The notes under the pieces are model-generated. The model did no database searches. It saw only the letters and a list, made by a program, of their open reading frames with translations, and was not told the origin of the DNA. A program made the translations under genes and the position numbers. Source: an uncultured Clostridia bacterium (GTDB taxonomy: Bacteria; Bacillota; Clostridia; TANB77; CAG-508). From it: a stretch of DNA of 39,100 nt. The DNA lies in NCBI GenBank assembly GCA_934155625.1, contig CAKPHD010000011.1, forward strand, positions 1-39,100. Direction: 5' to 3'. How positions within the stretch are numbered: position 1 is the stretch's first letter; each line of letters starts with the position of its first letter. Positions 1-6,812 of the stretch are shown piece after piece.

Positions 1-337
1 AATTTGAAGTTGCTGTATAAGAAACTTCTATACCAACTATTGAAGGTAAAATTTTGTTAGCTGCAAATACAGCTGTATTTGAATAATTAGAAAGTGATAT
101 TAAATTTGATGTTGTTCCAGAAGATGTTTGAACTGTTGCTTTTGATGATGTATCACTTCCTGTTAATTTTTGTTTTATTGATGGAATTCCAAAACATGTT
201 CCAATAACTAAAGCACATCCCATAATTCCACTTACAAATGGTACTAATACAGTTTTTCCAAATCCATTTGAGTGTTTAAAATTAGCCTTTGAAGTTTTGC
301 TTGAAATTACTTCAAATCTGTTTTCATTTTCATCCAT
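1..337 (-). CDS. HtrA/DegP-like S1C serine protease, N-terminal part
   Basis: This reading frame opens at ATG 337 behind a GAGGAGG ribosome binding site (8-nt gap) and runs off the left edge, so only about 112 residues are visible. About 25 polar residues come first, then a hydrophobic segment (roughly residues 29-50, ending near GIPSIKQKL), which fits a signal anchor. A Ser/Thr-rich linker follows, then AANKILPSIVGIEVSY at about residues 92-107. That last string is the typical opening of the trypsin-like domain in Gram-positive HtrA/DegP proteases, which act on misfolded proteins at the outer face of the membrane. The catalytic His, Asp and Ser and any PDZ domain lie outside the window, so activity cannot be judged. 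It is divergent from the pilin-like gene and shares its intergenic region, which holds three 11-bp-spaced direct repeats. Confidence 0.75.
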   Translation of the reverse strand, partial: MDENENRFEVISSKTSKANFKHSNGFGKTVLVPFVSGIMGCALVIGTCFGIPSIKQKLTGSDTSSKATVQTSSGTTSNLISLSNYSNTAVFAANKILPSIVGIEVSYTATSN

Positions 338-389
338 TGTAAGGACCTCCTCTTTTTATTTATTTACTACATATAGGATACACCACATT

Positions 390-417
390 TGTGAAAAAAT
401 TGTGAAAATAATGTAAA
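390..417. promoter_or_regulatory. three direct repeats at 11-bp spacing, possible response-regulator site
   Basis: TGTGAA (390-395), TGTGAA (401-406) and TGTAAA (412-417) are separated by exactly 5 nt each, one helical turn apart. On the other strand they read TTTACA-N5-TTCACA-N5-TTCACA. This arrangement is typical of OmpR/PhoB-family response regulators (WalR TGTWAH-N5-TGTWAH, Bacillus PhoP boxes). The repeats end 15 bp before the -35 box of the pilin-like gene and lie 53-80 bp upstream of the htrA-like start, so one site could serve both genes. The binding protein is unknown. Confidence 0.45.
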
Positions 418-432
418 AAACTAATTTTTTTA

Positions 433-461
433 TTGAAATAAATAGTTTCTACATATATAAT
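433..461 (+). promoter_or_regulatory. sigma-A type promoter of the pilin-like gene
   Basis: TTGAAA (433-438), a 17-bp spacer and TATAAT (456-461). The start codon is at 489 with a GAGAGGA ribosome binding site between. It probably also serves rnhB, which follows without an obvious promoter. Confidence 0.7.
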
Positions 462-488
462 ATATACAGAAGAGAGGATGAAAGAATT

Positions 489-986
489 ATGAAAAATGAA
501 AATGGTGTAGCAATTCCTACATTAATAATTATAATTTCTATAATTATTGTTGTTGCAATTGTTGGAATAAAATATGGAAAAAAAATGATAAATGATAACC
601 AATTACAAGATTTAAGAACAGACATGCTATTAATACAAGCAGATACCAAAAAAAGTTTAGAGGAGGTTAGTTTCCAGACAGTTAATTTAGACAAAAATAA
701 AGAAGAAGATTTAGCAAAAATAAATGAGGTAAAACAAGAAAATTTGAAAGGGGTACCAGTTCAAGGAACAGAAATTGAAAAAAGTATTCCAGAAGGAATA
801 ACAGTAGATGAAAATTGTTATTATTTAGATGAAAAAATATTGAAAGATATGGGTGTTAAAGAAAGTGACTCAGAAAAATACGGAAATTATATAGTAAAAT
901 ATGATTTCGAAAATATAAAAGTAGAAGTTATAAATACAAAAGGATATGAAGGACAATATACATTAACAGATTTAATTGATGAATAA
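489..986 (+). CDS. type IV pilin-like / prepilin-like membrane-anchored protein, atypical
   Basis: 165 residues. The N terminus (MKNENG, then VAIPTL and about 20 hydrophobic residues to about residue 27) has the shape of a type III (prepilin peptidase) signal: a short charged leader ending in Gly, then a long hydrophobic helix. The glutamate usual at position +5 of the mature pilin is missing, and the surrounding residues are Ile-Pro-Thr. The rest is a short charged helical stretch (residues 30-80) and a small domain ending in DLIDE, with no motif I can assign. No pilus assembly ATPase or prepilin peptidase is in the window. It is 24 nt ahead of rnhB and probably co-transcribed. A plain signal-anchored surface protein is the alternative, so the pilin label is tentative. 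Confidence 0.5.
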   Translation: MKNENGVAIPTLIIIISIIIVVAIVGIKYGKKMINDNQLQDLRTDMLLIQADTKKSLEEVSFQTVNLDKNKEEDLAKINEVKQENLKGVPVQGTEIEKSIPEGITVDENCYYLDEKILKDMGVKESDSEKYGNYIVKYDFENIKVEVINTKGYEGQYTLTDLIDE

Positions 987-1010
987 TTCAATTTGAAAGG
1001 ATACGAAAAA

Positions 1011-1637
1011 GTGAAAGAAAAAGAAGAAGCAAGATTAATTTTATTAAAAGAACAAGAAAAAGAATTAAGAGAAAAAGGATTTAACACAATATGTGGAATA
1101 GATGAAGCTGGGAGAGGACCACTTGCAGGACCAGTAGTAGTTGCAAGTGTTATAATGCCAGCAGACTCTATGATAGAAGGAGTAAATGATTCTAAAAAAG
1201 TTTCTGAAAAAAAGAGAGAAAAATTATATGACCAAATTTTAGAAGAGGCCATCAGCTATGGTGTTGGAATTATTGGGCAAGATGAAATTGATGAAATAAA
1301 TATATTAAATGCAACTAAAAAAGGCTTAACAATGTCATTACAAGAATTAACTGTTAAACCAGACTTAATTATAGTAGATGCATTAAATCATATTGATACA
1401 CTTGGTATACCATATGAATCAATAATAAAGGGAGATGCTAAATGTTATTCAATTGCTGCAGCATCTATTATTGCAAAAGTTACAAGGGATAGAATAATGA
1501 GAGAGTGGGATAAGGTATATCCTCAATATGGATTCGAAAGACATAAAGGATATGGTACATCTGCTCATATTACTGCAATCAAAGAATATGGACTTTGCCC
1601 AATTCATAGAAAAAGTTTTACTACACATTTTGTGTAA
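1011..1637 (+). CDS. rnhB: ribonuclease HII
   Basis: RNase HII removes RNA from RNA-DNA hybrids and excises single ribonucleotides from DNA. The N-terminal helix of about 25 residues precedes GIDEAGRGPLAGPVV, which holds the first acidic catalytic pair (Asp31, Glu32). LIIVDALNHID supplies a later Asp, and AAASIIAKVTRDR with the C-terminal HKGYGTSAH are family hallmarks. I chose GTG at 1011 (208 aa) because AAGGA sits 9 nt upstream of it. A TTG at 993 would add six residues but has no ribosome binding site. The length matches full RNase HII proteins, so the gene looks intact. It follows the pilin-like gene by 24 nt. Confidence 0.95.
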   Translation: MKEKEEARLILLKEQEKELREKGFNTICGIDEAGRGPLAGPVVVASVIMPADSMIEGVNDSKKVSEKKREKLYDQILEEAISYGVGIIGQDEIDEINILNATKKGLTMSLQELTVKPDLIIVDALNHIDTLGIPYESIIKGDAKCYSIAAASIIAKVTRDRIMREWDKVYPQYGFERHKGYGTSAHITAIKEYGLCPIHRKSFTTHFV

Positions 1638-1645
1638 ATATAAGT

Positions 1646-1830
1646 ATTAAGAATATAAATTATAACTTTAAATGAAATGACGAATGTGATTGAAGAAACT
1701 TTAGAAGTTCTATGCAATTTTATGGAAAGAGTTCACGAGAGTGGAAGGGTGCCATAAAATAAAATAGAAATTCTTAAGTTTCGTAATGAGCCGAGGAATG
1801 TAATGCAAAGTTATAATTTATATTCTTAAT
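1646..1830 (+). ncRNA. copy 1 of a structured, covarying 185-nt element (candidate ncRNA)
   Basis: The ends (1646-1669 and 1807-1830) form a perfect 24-bp inverted repeat, P1. Inside are P2 (1698-1711 with 1766-1779, 12 of 14 paired), P3 (ATTTTATGG 1717-1725 with CCATAAAAT 1752-1760), and a hairpin P4 (TTCAC-GAGA-GTGGA, 1732-1745). A diverged copy lies inverted at 3168-3355 and keeps every stem through compensatory changes. The unpaired segments 1671-1688 and 1780-1801 are highly conserved. The GAGA (GNRA) loop and a U-G pair in P4 suggest that the plus strand is the RNA strand. There is no open reading frame and no transposase. It could instead be a MITE-like mobile foldback element. It matches no RNA family I know. 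Confidence 0.6.
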
Positions 1831-1883
1831 TAAGGTAAAGTATACAAAATGTATTAAGGATTATATTTTAGAGGAGGTTACAA

Positions 1884-3146
1884 ATGAATATATTAGATAT
1901 AATTGCAAAAAAGAGAGATGCAAAAGAATTAAGCAAAGAAGAAATAGAATATTTTATAAAAGAATACACAGATGGAAATATACAAGATTATCAAGCATCA
2001 GCATTAATAATGGCAATATATATAAATGGTATGAACGATAGAGAAATAACAGATTTAACATTAGCAATGGCACACTCAGGAGAGGTGTTAGATTTATCTT
2101 GCTTTGGAGAAAATGTTGTAGATAAACACAGTACAGGTGGAGTTGGAGATAAAGTATCAATTATATTATTACCAATAATTGCATCATTAGGAGTACCTGT
2201 TGCCAAAATGTCAGGAAGAGGATTAGGATTTACAGGAGGAACTGTAGACAAAATGGAATCTATACCTGGATATAGAACAAATGTAGGAATAGAAGAATTT
2301 ATAGAAGAGGTTAAAAAAGTTGGAATAAGTATGATTGGGCAAACAATGAATTTAGCACCAGCTGATAAAAAAATATATGCATTAAGAGATACAATTTCAT
2401 GTGTAGAAAATATTCCACTAATAGCATCAAGCATAATGAGTAAAAAAATAGCAAGTGGTGCAAATAAAATAGTTATAGATATAACAGTTGGAAAAGGTGC
2501 ATTTATGAAAAATAAAGAAGATGCACAAAAACTAGCTGAGCAGATGATAAGAATAGGAAATCTTGCAGGAAGAGAAGTAAGATGTGTGTTGACACCGATG
2601 GATGAACCACTTGGATATTCAATAGGAAATTCTTTAGAAGTAATAGAAGCAATAAACTTTTTAAAAGGAGATATGCCAAAAGACTTAAAAGAAGTTGTAT
2701 TAGAACTTGGAGCTAATATGCTTCAACTTGCAGGAAAAGGCGAAAATATAGAAGAAAATAAATTAAAAATATTAGAAAATATAGAGAATGGAAATGCTTA
2801 CAATAAATTTGTAGAAATGGTAAAAAATCAATGTGGAGACATTTCTTATATAGAAGATACAACAAAATTTAAAAAATCAAAATATACTTTAGCAGTTGTA
2901 ACTAAAAAGACAGGAAAGGTTACAGAGATAAATGCAGAAGATATTGGAAGATTAGCTTGCTATTTGGGAGCAGGAAGAGTGAGAAAAGAAGACAAAATTC
3001 AACATGAGGTCGGAATTGTACTAAATAAAAAGGTTGGAGATGAAGTAATGACTGATGATTTTTTAGCATATATTTGTGCTAATGATGAAAATAAGCTAAT
3101 GGAAGCAGAGAAAAGAATTTTAGAAATATATAAAATTGAAAATTAA
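1884..3146 (+). CDS. pdp: pyrimidine-nucleoside phosphorylase (thymidine/uridine phosphorylase family)
   Basis: 420 residues, the usual length for this family of glycosyltransferase-like phosphorylases, which split pyrimidine nucleosides with phosphate into base and pentose-1-phosphate for salvage. The family signature is clear: SGRGLGFTGGTVDKMESIPG at about residues 110-130, preceded by the phosphate-binding DKHSTGGVGDK at about 80-90. The small alpha domain (1-70), the central alpha/beta domain and the C-terminal domain starting near residue 340 (GKVTEINAEDIGRLACYLGAGR) are all present. The start is ATG 1884 with GAGGAGG 6-12 nt upstream. The gene stands alone, with no other deo gene nearby, and is flanked on both sides by inverted copies of the structured element. 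deoA is an alternative name. Confidence 0.93.
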   Translation: MNILDIIAKKRDAKELSKEEIEYFIKEYTDGNIQDYQASALIMAIYINGMNDREITDLTLAMAHSGEVLDLSCFGENVVDKHSTGGVGDKVSIILLPIIASLGVPVAKMSGRGLGFTGGTVDKMESIPGYRTNVGIEEFIEEVKKVGISMIGQTMNLAPADKKIYALRDTISCVENIPLIASSIMSKKIASGANKIVIDITVGKGAFMKNKEDAQKLAEQMIRIGNLAGREVRCVLTPMDEPLGYSIGNSLEVIEAINFLKGDMPKDLKEVVLELGANMLQLAGKGENIEENKLKILENIENGNAYNKFVEMVKNQCGDISYIEDTTKFKKSKYTLAVVTKKTGKVTEINAEDIGRLACYLGAGRVRKEDKIQHEVGIVLNKKVGDEVMTDDFLAYICANDENKLMEAEKRILEIYKIEN

Positions 3147-3167
3147 ACTATTTAATTAATTTTTTAT

Positions 3168-3355
3168 AAGAAAGACTTTAAATATAAGCTTTTCATTCCA
3201 TGTCTCGGCTTAATACGAAATTTAAGAACTTCTGATTTGTTTTATGGGTCCTTTCCACTATCGTGAACTCTTACCATAAAACTACATAAGAATTTCTAAA
3301 ATTTCTCCTTGCACATTCGTCATTTCATTCAAAGCTTATATTTAAAGTCTTTCTT
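3168..3355 (-). ncRNA. copy 2 of the structured, covarying element (candidate ncRNA)
   Basis: Read on the minus strand, this 188-nt copy aligns along its length with 1646-1830. Its 25-nt ends (3168-3192 and 3331-3355) are exact inverted repeats but differ in sequence from the ends of copy 1. P3 reads GTTTTATGG with CCATAAAAC, so A-T in copy 1 has become G-C. P2 has a C-G to T-A exchange, and its one purine-purine mismatch is swapped (G.A against A.G). The P4 stem is identical with loop GATA. If minus is the RNA strand, transcription would run toward the 3' end of the phosphorylase gene. Shared origin and selection for pairing are strongly suggested; function is unknown. Confidence 0.6.
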
Positions 3356-3390
3356 TATATTAATTTAAAGTAATTGAATTATATGGATTT

Positions 3391-3540
3391 TAGAAAATTA
3401 ATAATATATTGTTTTTTAGATACCGCGTAAGCGATCAAATGAGCATAGCGAATGCGATATGGAGCAATCTACATATTATTAATTTTAATATGAAGATTGC
3501 GACACCAAGGTATCAAAAAACAATATATTATTAATTTCTA
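3391..3540. repeat. third foldback element with about 32-bp imperfect terminal inverted repeats
   Basis: The left arm 3391-3424 and right arm 3509-3540 are inverted repeats differing only by two single-base insertions. Inside is a second hairpin: GCAATCT (3464-3470) with AGATTGC (3494-3500), and CATATTA (3472-3478) with TAATATG (3486-3492). Between the left arm and this hairpin is a stretch richer in G and C (GCGTAAGCG, GCATAGCGAATGCGATA). The sequence is unlike the two elements next to the phosphorylase gene. It has no coding capacity and resembles a MITE or other foldback intergenic repeat. No clear target-site duplication was found. Confidence 0.6.
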
Positions 3541-3590
3541 AATAGAACTTTTTATATGCAATAAAATTAATAATAAAAAGAGTTTACATA

Positions 3591-3618
3591 TTGCAAAAAT
3601 AAAATTTTATGTTATAAT
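3591..3618 (+). promoter_or_regulatory. promoter of the small-protein/cdaA operon
   Basis: TTGCAA (3591-3596), a 16-bp spacer and TATAAT (3613-3618), with TGT directly before the -10 box (extended -10). The first start codon is at 3664. Confidence 0.6.
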
Positions 3619-3663
3619 AATATTGTGTAAAAATAAAAATTTCAAAAGAAAGGAAGACAAACA

Positions 3664-3816
3664 ATGAAAAAAGAAAAAAAAGAACAAACAAAAGCAAAAA
3701 TTAAAATAGATAAAAGCAAAATAGCTTCAAAAATTATGGCAGTATTTTTATTAGTATTAATGATATTAGCATCTTGCTCAACATGCATATATTTTGTAGT
3801 TTCAAGTGTCAAATAG
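3664..3816 (+). CDS. small single-pass membrane protein upstream of cdaA
   Basis: A 50-residue frame starting at ATG 3664, with AAGGAAG about 8 nt upstream. The first 25 residues are very Lys-rich (MKKEKKEQTKAK). One hydrophobic segment follows (residues 23-47, IMAVFLLVLMILASC) with two Cys at its outer end, finishing SSVK. The positive-inside rule puts the N terminus in the cytoplasm. It lies 37 nt before cdaA behind a shared promoter, so it is probably co-transcribed. The layout resembles the small DUF4044-type proteins of Firmicutes, but I cannot confirm the family. Its reading frame, ribosome binding site and operon position support a real gene; its role is unknown. Confidence 0.65.
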   Translation: MKKEKKEQTKAKIKIDKSKIASKIMAVFLLVLMILASCSTCIYFVVSSVK

Positions 3817-3853
3817 TTATGGCAAAATATAACTTAAGAGGAGAAAAACAAAT

Positions 3854-4795
3854 ATGAATAATATCGGAGTAGTATTAAATAATTTTTATGAGCATAACAT
3901 ATTAACATATATAAAAATGTACCAAGAATATCCAATAAAATTAATCTCATTAATATTAGACATAGTAATAGTTGTATTTTTAGCATATGAACTATTAAGA
4001 ATAGTAAAAGATTCAAGAGCTTGGCAATTAGTAAAAGGAATAGCATTTTTAGTAATTGCAACAGCACTAAGTGGAATATTAAATTTACATATATTAAATT
4101 ATATATTATCAACAGTAATGGACTGGGGAGTAATATTAATTATAATAATATTCCAGCCAGAAATAAGGCGTGCGCTAGAGCAATTAGGAGGAACCAATAA
4201 ATTTTCAAGATTTTTTGGATTTGATAAAGATATAATTACCAAAACTAAAGAAGATATATATAAAGTTGTAATTGCAGTATATGAATTAGCTCAAAAAAGA
4301 ACTGGTGCATTAATTGTAATAGAAAGAGACATTCAAATAAAAGATATAATAGCAACAGGAATACCAATGGATGCAGAAGTATCACCACAATTATTAGTAA
4401 ATATATTTGTGCCTAATACTCCATTACATGATGGAGCAGTTGTTATAAGCAACAATAAAATAGCTGCAGCAGCGTGTATGTTGCCATTAGCTAGTGATCA
4501 AGATATTGCTAAAGAATTAGGAACACGTCATAGAGCGGGAATTGGAATATCAAAAGAATCAGACAGTATAGCAATAATAGTATCAGAAGAAACTGGAAAA
4601 GTTTCAGTTGCAAAAGATGGAACATTAATAGCAGATGTTAGAGAAGATGCATTGAAAAAAATATTAATTAGTAATATTGTGACAAAAAGATTAAACGAAG
4701 CTAAAACAAAAAAAGAAAAGAAAAAAATAAAAGATATTATAAAAAATAAATTTCAGAAGAAAGAAAAAATAGATAAAGAAAAGGTGGCAAAATAA
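3854..4795 (+). CDS. cdaA: diadenylate cyclase CdaA (c-di-AMP synthase)
   Basis: CdaA joins two ATP molecules into c-di-AMP, the second messenger for potassium balance, osmotic state and wall homeostasis. The 313-residue protein has three N-terminal membrane helices (about residues 28-45, 55-78 and 80-100), then a DAC domain. Both DAC motifs are present: DGAVV near residue 194 and RHRAG near residue 226. The C-terminal 30 residues are mostly Lys/Glu. The start ATG 3854 has GAGGAG 10 nt upstream. In most Firmicutes, cdaA is followed by cdaR and glmM. Here truA comes next and no YbbR-repeat protein is present, so the usual regulator is absent or encoded elsewhere. Confidence 0.93.
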   Translation: MNNIGVVLNNFYEHNILTYIKMYQEYPIKLISLILDIVIVVFLAYELLRIVKDSRAWQLVKGIAFLVIATALSGILNLHILNYILSTVMDWGVILIIIIFQPEIRRALEQLGGTNKFSRFFGFDKDIITKTKEDIYKVVIAVYELAQKRTGALIVIERDIQIKDIIATGIPMDAEVSPQLLVNIFVPNTPLHDGAVVISNNKIAAAACMLPLASDQDIAKELGTRHRAGIGISKESDSIAIIVSEETGKVSVAKDGTLIADVREDALKKILISNIVTKRLNEAKTKKEKKKIKDIIKNKFQKKEKIDKEKVAK

Positions 4796-4826
4796 GCCAT
4801 CTTTTTAGCAATAGGAAAGGGAAGAA

Positions 4827-5564
4827 ATGAGAAATATAAAATTAACAATAGAATATGATGGAAAAGACTTTAATGGGTGGCAAAAACAACCGACCAAATT
4901 AAATATACAAGGAACAATTGAACAAGCAATCAAACAAATTACCGGGGAAGACGTACAACTAAATGCCTCTGGAAGAACAGATGCTGGAGTTCATGCATTT
5001 GGACAAGTTGCTAATTTTAAAACAAATTCACAAATACCAATAGAAAAATTTGCAATAGCAATAAATTCAAGATTAAAAAGATCAATAGTAATCAAAAAAG
5101 CAGAAGAAGTTGACGAAAGATTCCATAGTAGACTAAATTGTAAGAAAAAAACATATAGATATGTTATAAATAATTCACCAGAAGGAACAGCAATTTATAG
5201 AAATCTTGAAACTCATATTCCACAAAAACTAGATGTAGAAAAAATGAAAGAAGCAGCAAAATATTTTGAAGGTGAACATGATTTTAAAGCATTTAAAGCA
5301 AGTGGAACAAGTAGTAAAAGCAGTGTTAGAACAATATACAAAGCAGAAGTATATAAAGAAGGAGACAGAGTATTTATAGAACTTACAGGAAATGGATTTT
5401 TGTATAATATGGTAAGAATAATTGCGGGAACATTAGTTGATGTTGGAATTGGTAAAATCAAACCTAATGAAATTTCCAAAATAATAAAAATGCAAAAAAG
5501 AGAAAATGCAGGAAAAACATTACCACCTAACGGATTGTATCTATTAAGAGTAATGTATGAATAA
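4827..5564 (+). CDS. truA: tRNA pseudouridine synthase A
   Basis: TruA converts U38-U40 in the anticodon stem-loop of tRNAs to pseudouridine. The 245-residue protein is full length for the family. The catalytic aspartate is Asp52 in SGRTDAGVHAFGQ, and the C-terminal motif GNGFLYNMVRIIAGTLVDVG is intact. The start ATG 4827 follows GGAAAGGGAAG. It lies 31 nt after cdaA in the same direction and probably belongs to the same transcript. Confidence 0.96.
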   Translation: MRNIKLTIEYDGKDFNGWQKQPTKLNIQGTIEQAIKQITGEDVQLNASGRTDAGVHAFGQVANFKTNSQIPIEKFAIAINSRLKRSIVIKKAEEVDERFHSRLNCKKKTYRYVINNSPEGTAIYRNLETHIPQKLDVEKMKEAAKYFEGEHDFKAFKASGTSSKSSVRTIYKAEVYKEGDRVFIELTGNGFLYNMVRIIAGTLVDVGIGKIKPNEISKIIKMQKRENAGKTLPPNGLYLLRVMYE

Positions 5565-5635
5565 GTAACCAAAAAATGGGTGTATTCATAATATATATCG
5601 AAAACATACAGATTTATCTGGAAAGGATGATATAT

Positions 5636-6148
5636 ATGAATATACTTATTTTTTTAGCTGTAATACTTGTAACAATAGTATTAGCAATATTTATTAACAG
5701 ATTAGTGCGTTGTCCATTGTTAGTTGGATTTATATTTTTCTCAATTGCGTTATTAGTTGCAATAATTTTATCTAATTTAACATTAGTTATTTTAGCAATA
5801 ATATTAGGAATTGTTGCTTTTGTATCAGCATTTTTAGACTGCTTATTTAAAAGTTGTTGCTTTTTTAGAAATAATAGTTGTCTAAGATGCCATAATCCGT
5901 ATCAAGAAAACAACAATAATAATGAAAATGTAAATAATAGTCTTAGAATAATTAATGGTAATGGAGAGGTTGTGGCTAGTATTAGTGGAAATTCGGTAAA
6001 TTGCTATGATGAGGAATCTGATTGTTGTTGCAATAATGGTAGAAATGGTGCAAATACGTTGTTGTCAGATACAAATACAGCAAATAGTATCAATTCTAAT
6101 ATAACCTCATATTCTTGCAATTCTAGAGGATATAGAAGAAGATTTTAA
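5636..6148 (+). CDS. membrane protein with Cys/Asn-rich cytoplasmic or surface tail
   Basis: 170 residues from ATG 5636, chosen because AAAGGA ends 8 nt upstream. An earlier start at 5576 has no ribosome binding site. Three hydrophobic segments occupy about residues 1-20, 24-46 and 47-66, followed by Cys clusters (LDCLFKSCCFF, SCLRCH), an Asn-rich linker, and another cluster (SDCCCNNG) in a low-complexity Asn/Ser/Gly tail ending in RGYRRRF. I do not recognise a family. The Cys pattern recalls small Cys/Gly-rich proteins of spore-forming Clostridia, and another such protein is encoded at 38133-38246, but that link is only inference. Confidence 0.6.
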   Translation: MNILIFLAVILVTIVLAIFINRLVRCPLLVGFIFFSIALLVAIILSNLTLVILAIILGIVAFVSAFLDCLFKSCCFFRNNSCLRCHNPYQENNNNNENVNNSLRIINGNGEVVASISGNSVNCYDEESDCCCNNGRNGANTLLSDTNTANSINSNITSYSCNSRGYRRRF

Positions 6149-6154
6149 AGATGG

Positions 6155-6183
6155 TTGAAATTAACATAAAAAAGTGCTATAAT
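6155..6183 (+). promoter_or_regulatory. promoter of the double-HTH regulator
   Basis: TTGAAA (6155-6160), 17 bp, then TATAAT (6178-6183) with TG one base upstream of the -10 box. The gene start is at 6231 with AAGGAGG 9 nt before it. The -35 box lies just after the stop codon of the previous gene. Confidence 0.75.
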
Positions 6184-6230
6184 ATTAAGAGTAACAATGT
6201 TAAATAACAATATTTAAGGAGGAAAACCAA

Positions 6231-6770
6231 ATGACAATGACATTAGGTGAAAAACTGAAAGAAGAATTAAGAAAGCGGAATTTAACACAGAATGAATTAG
6301 CTCGTAGAGCTAATTTAGTCTCTAGTACAGTAAGTAACTGTGTGTGTGATGTGCAACAGCCAGAAGAATTAACTATAAAAAAATTAGAAATGGCGTTAGG
6401 TATATCACTAAGAGAGTACGTGCAAGAAGATTACAGTAAGGCTGTCGACGAAGATGCAATTATTTTTGCAAAAAGTCTGAAAAAGCTAATGTTGGAAAGA
6501 GAGATGACACAAACAGAATTGGCAGAGATGACTAATATGTCTAGACCGACAATAACTAGATTATTAAAAGGGCAGACTCTTTCTAATTTAAGAGACTTAA
6601 AAAAGCTTTCAGTTGCATTAGATGTTACGTTAGACGAATTAATTTGTGGCAGAGAAACTGATGAAGATGAGCTTGCAAAAAATAAAATAGGTAAAGGATT
6701 AGTAGAATATTTGAGAAAATTATCTGAAAAAGACAAGAGCATCTTAATTCATCTGTTACAAAGAAATTAA
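6231..6770 (+). CDS. transcriptional regulator with two XRE-type helix-turn-helix domains
   Basis: 179 residues. Two Cro/C1-type HTH domains lie in tandem. The first is about residues 6-62 (LKEELRKRNLTQNELARRANLVSSTVS). The second is about residues 80-138 (LKKLMLEREMTQTELAEMTNMSRPTITRLLKG). Both have the helix 2-turn-helix 3 pattern typical of the family. The C-terminal 35 residues (LVEYLRKLSEKDKSILIHLLQ) form a short helix that may mediate dimerisation. It has its own strong promoter and terminator, so it is a single-gene unit. Its targets are unknown. Two HTH domains in one chain would allow recognition of a two-part operator without dimerising. Confidence 0.85.
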   Translation: MTMTLGEKLKEELRKRNLTQNELARRANLVSSTVSNCVCDVQQPEELTIKKLEMALGISLREYVQEDYSKAVDEDAIIFAKSLKKLMLEREMTQTELAEMTNMSRPTITRLLKGQTLSNLRDLKKLSVALDVTLDELICGRETDEDELAKNKIGKGLVEYLRKLSEKDKSILIHLLQRN

Positions 6771-6774
6771 GGCA

Positions 6775-6812
6775 AAAAATAAGAGAAAGAATAATTTCTT
6801 TCTCTTATTTTT
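6775..6812. terminator. bidirectional terminator between the HTH regulator and tRNA-Met
   Basis: A perfect 16-bp inverted repeat (6775-6790 with 6797-6812) with A5 on one side and T5 on the other. It can end transcription of both convergent units. The right arm abuts and slightly enters the tRNA 3' CCA end at 6812. Confidence 0.85.

Larger units (their letters stand above)
3147..3663. other. 517-bp gene-free stretch holding two foldback elements and a promoter
   Basis: No protein gene is seen between the phosphorylase and the small membrane protein. The stretch contains copy 2 of the structured element (3168-3355), an unrelated inverted-repeat element (3391-3540), and the promoter of the cdaA operon (3591-3618). 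The rest is AT-rich spacer. No separate terminator with a U-run was found directly after the phosphorylase gene. Confidence 0.7.

Noticed and set aside
993..1010. TTG 993 as the start of rnhB
   Set aside because: No ribosome binding site precedes it, while AAGGA is correctly placed for GTG 1011.
1646..1830. Copy 1 of the foldback element as a simple rho-independent terminator of rnhB
   Set aside because: There is no U-run after the stem, the core is 137 nt long, and conserved inner stems are present.
1646..3355. A composite transposon or IS pair carrying the phosphorylase gene
   Set aside because: Neither element encodes a transposase, and no target-site duplication was found around the whole segment or around single copies.
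3541..3663. A c-di-AMP or other riboswitch upstream of cdaA
   Set aside because: The leader after the promoter is only about 40 nt and too short and AT-rich for a known riboswitch.
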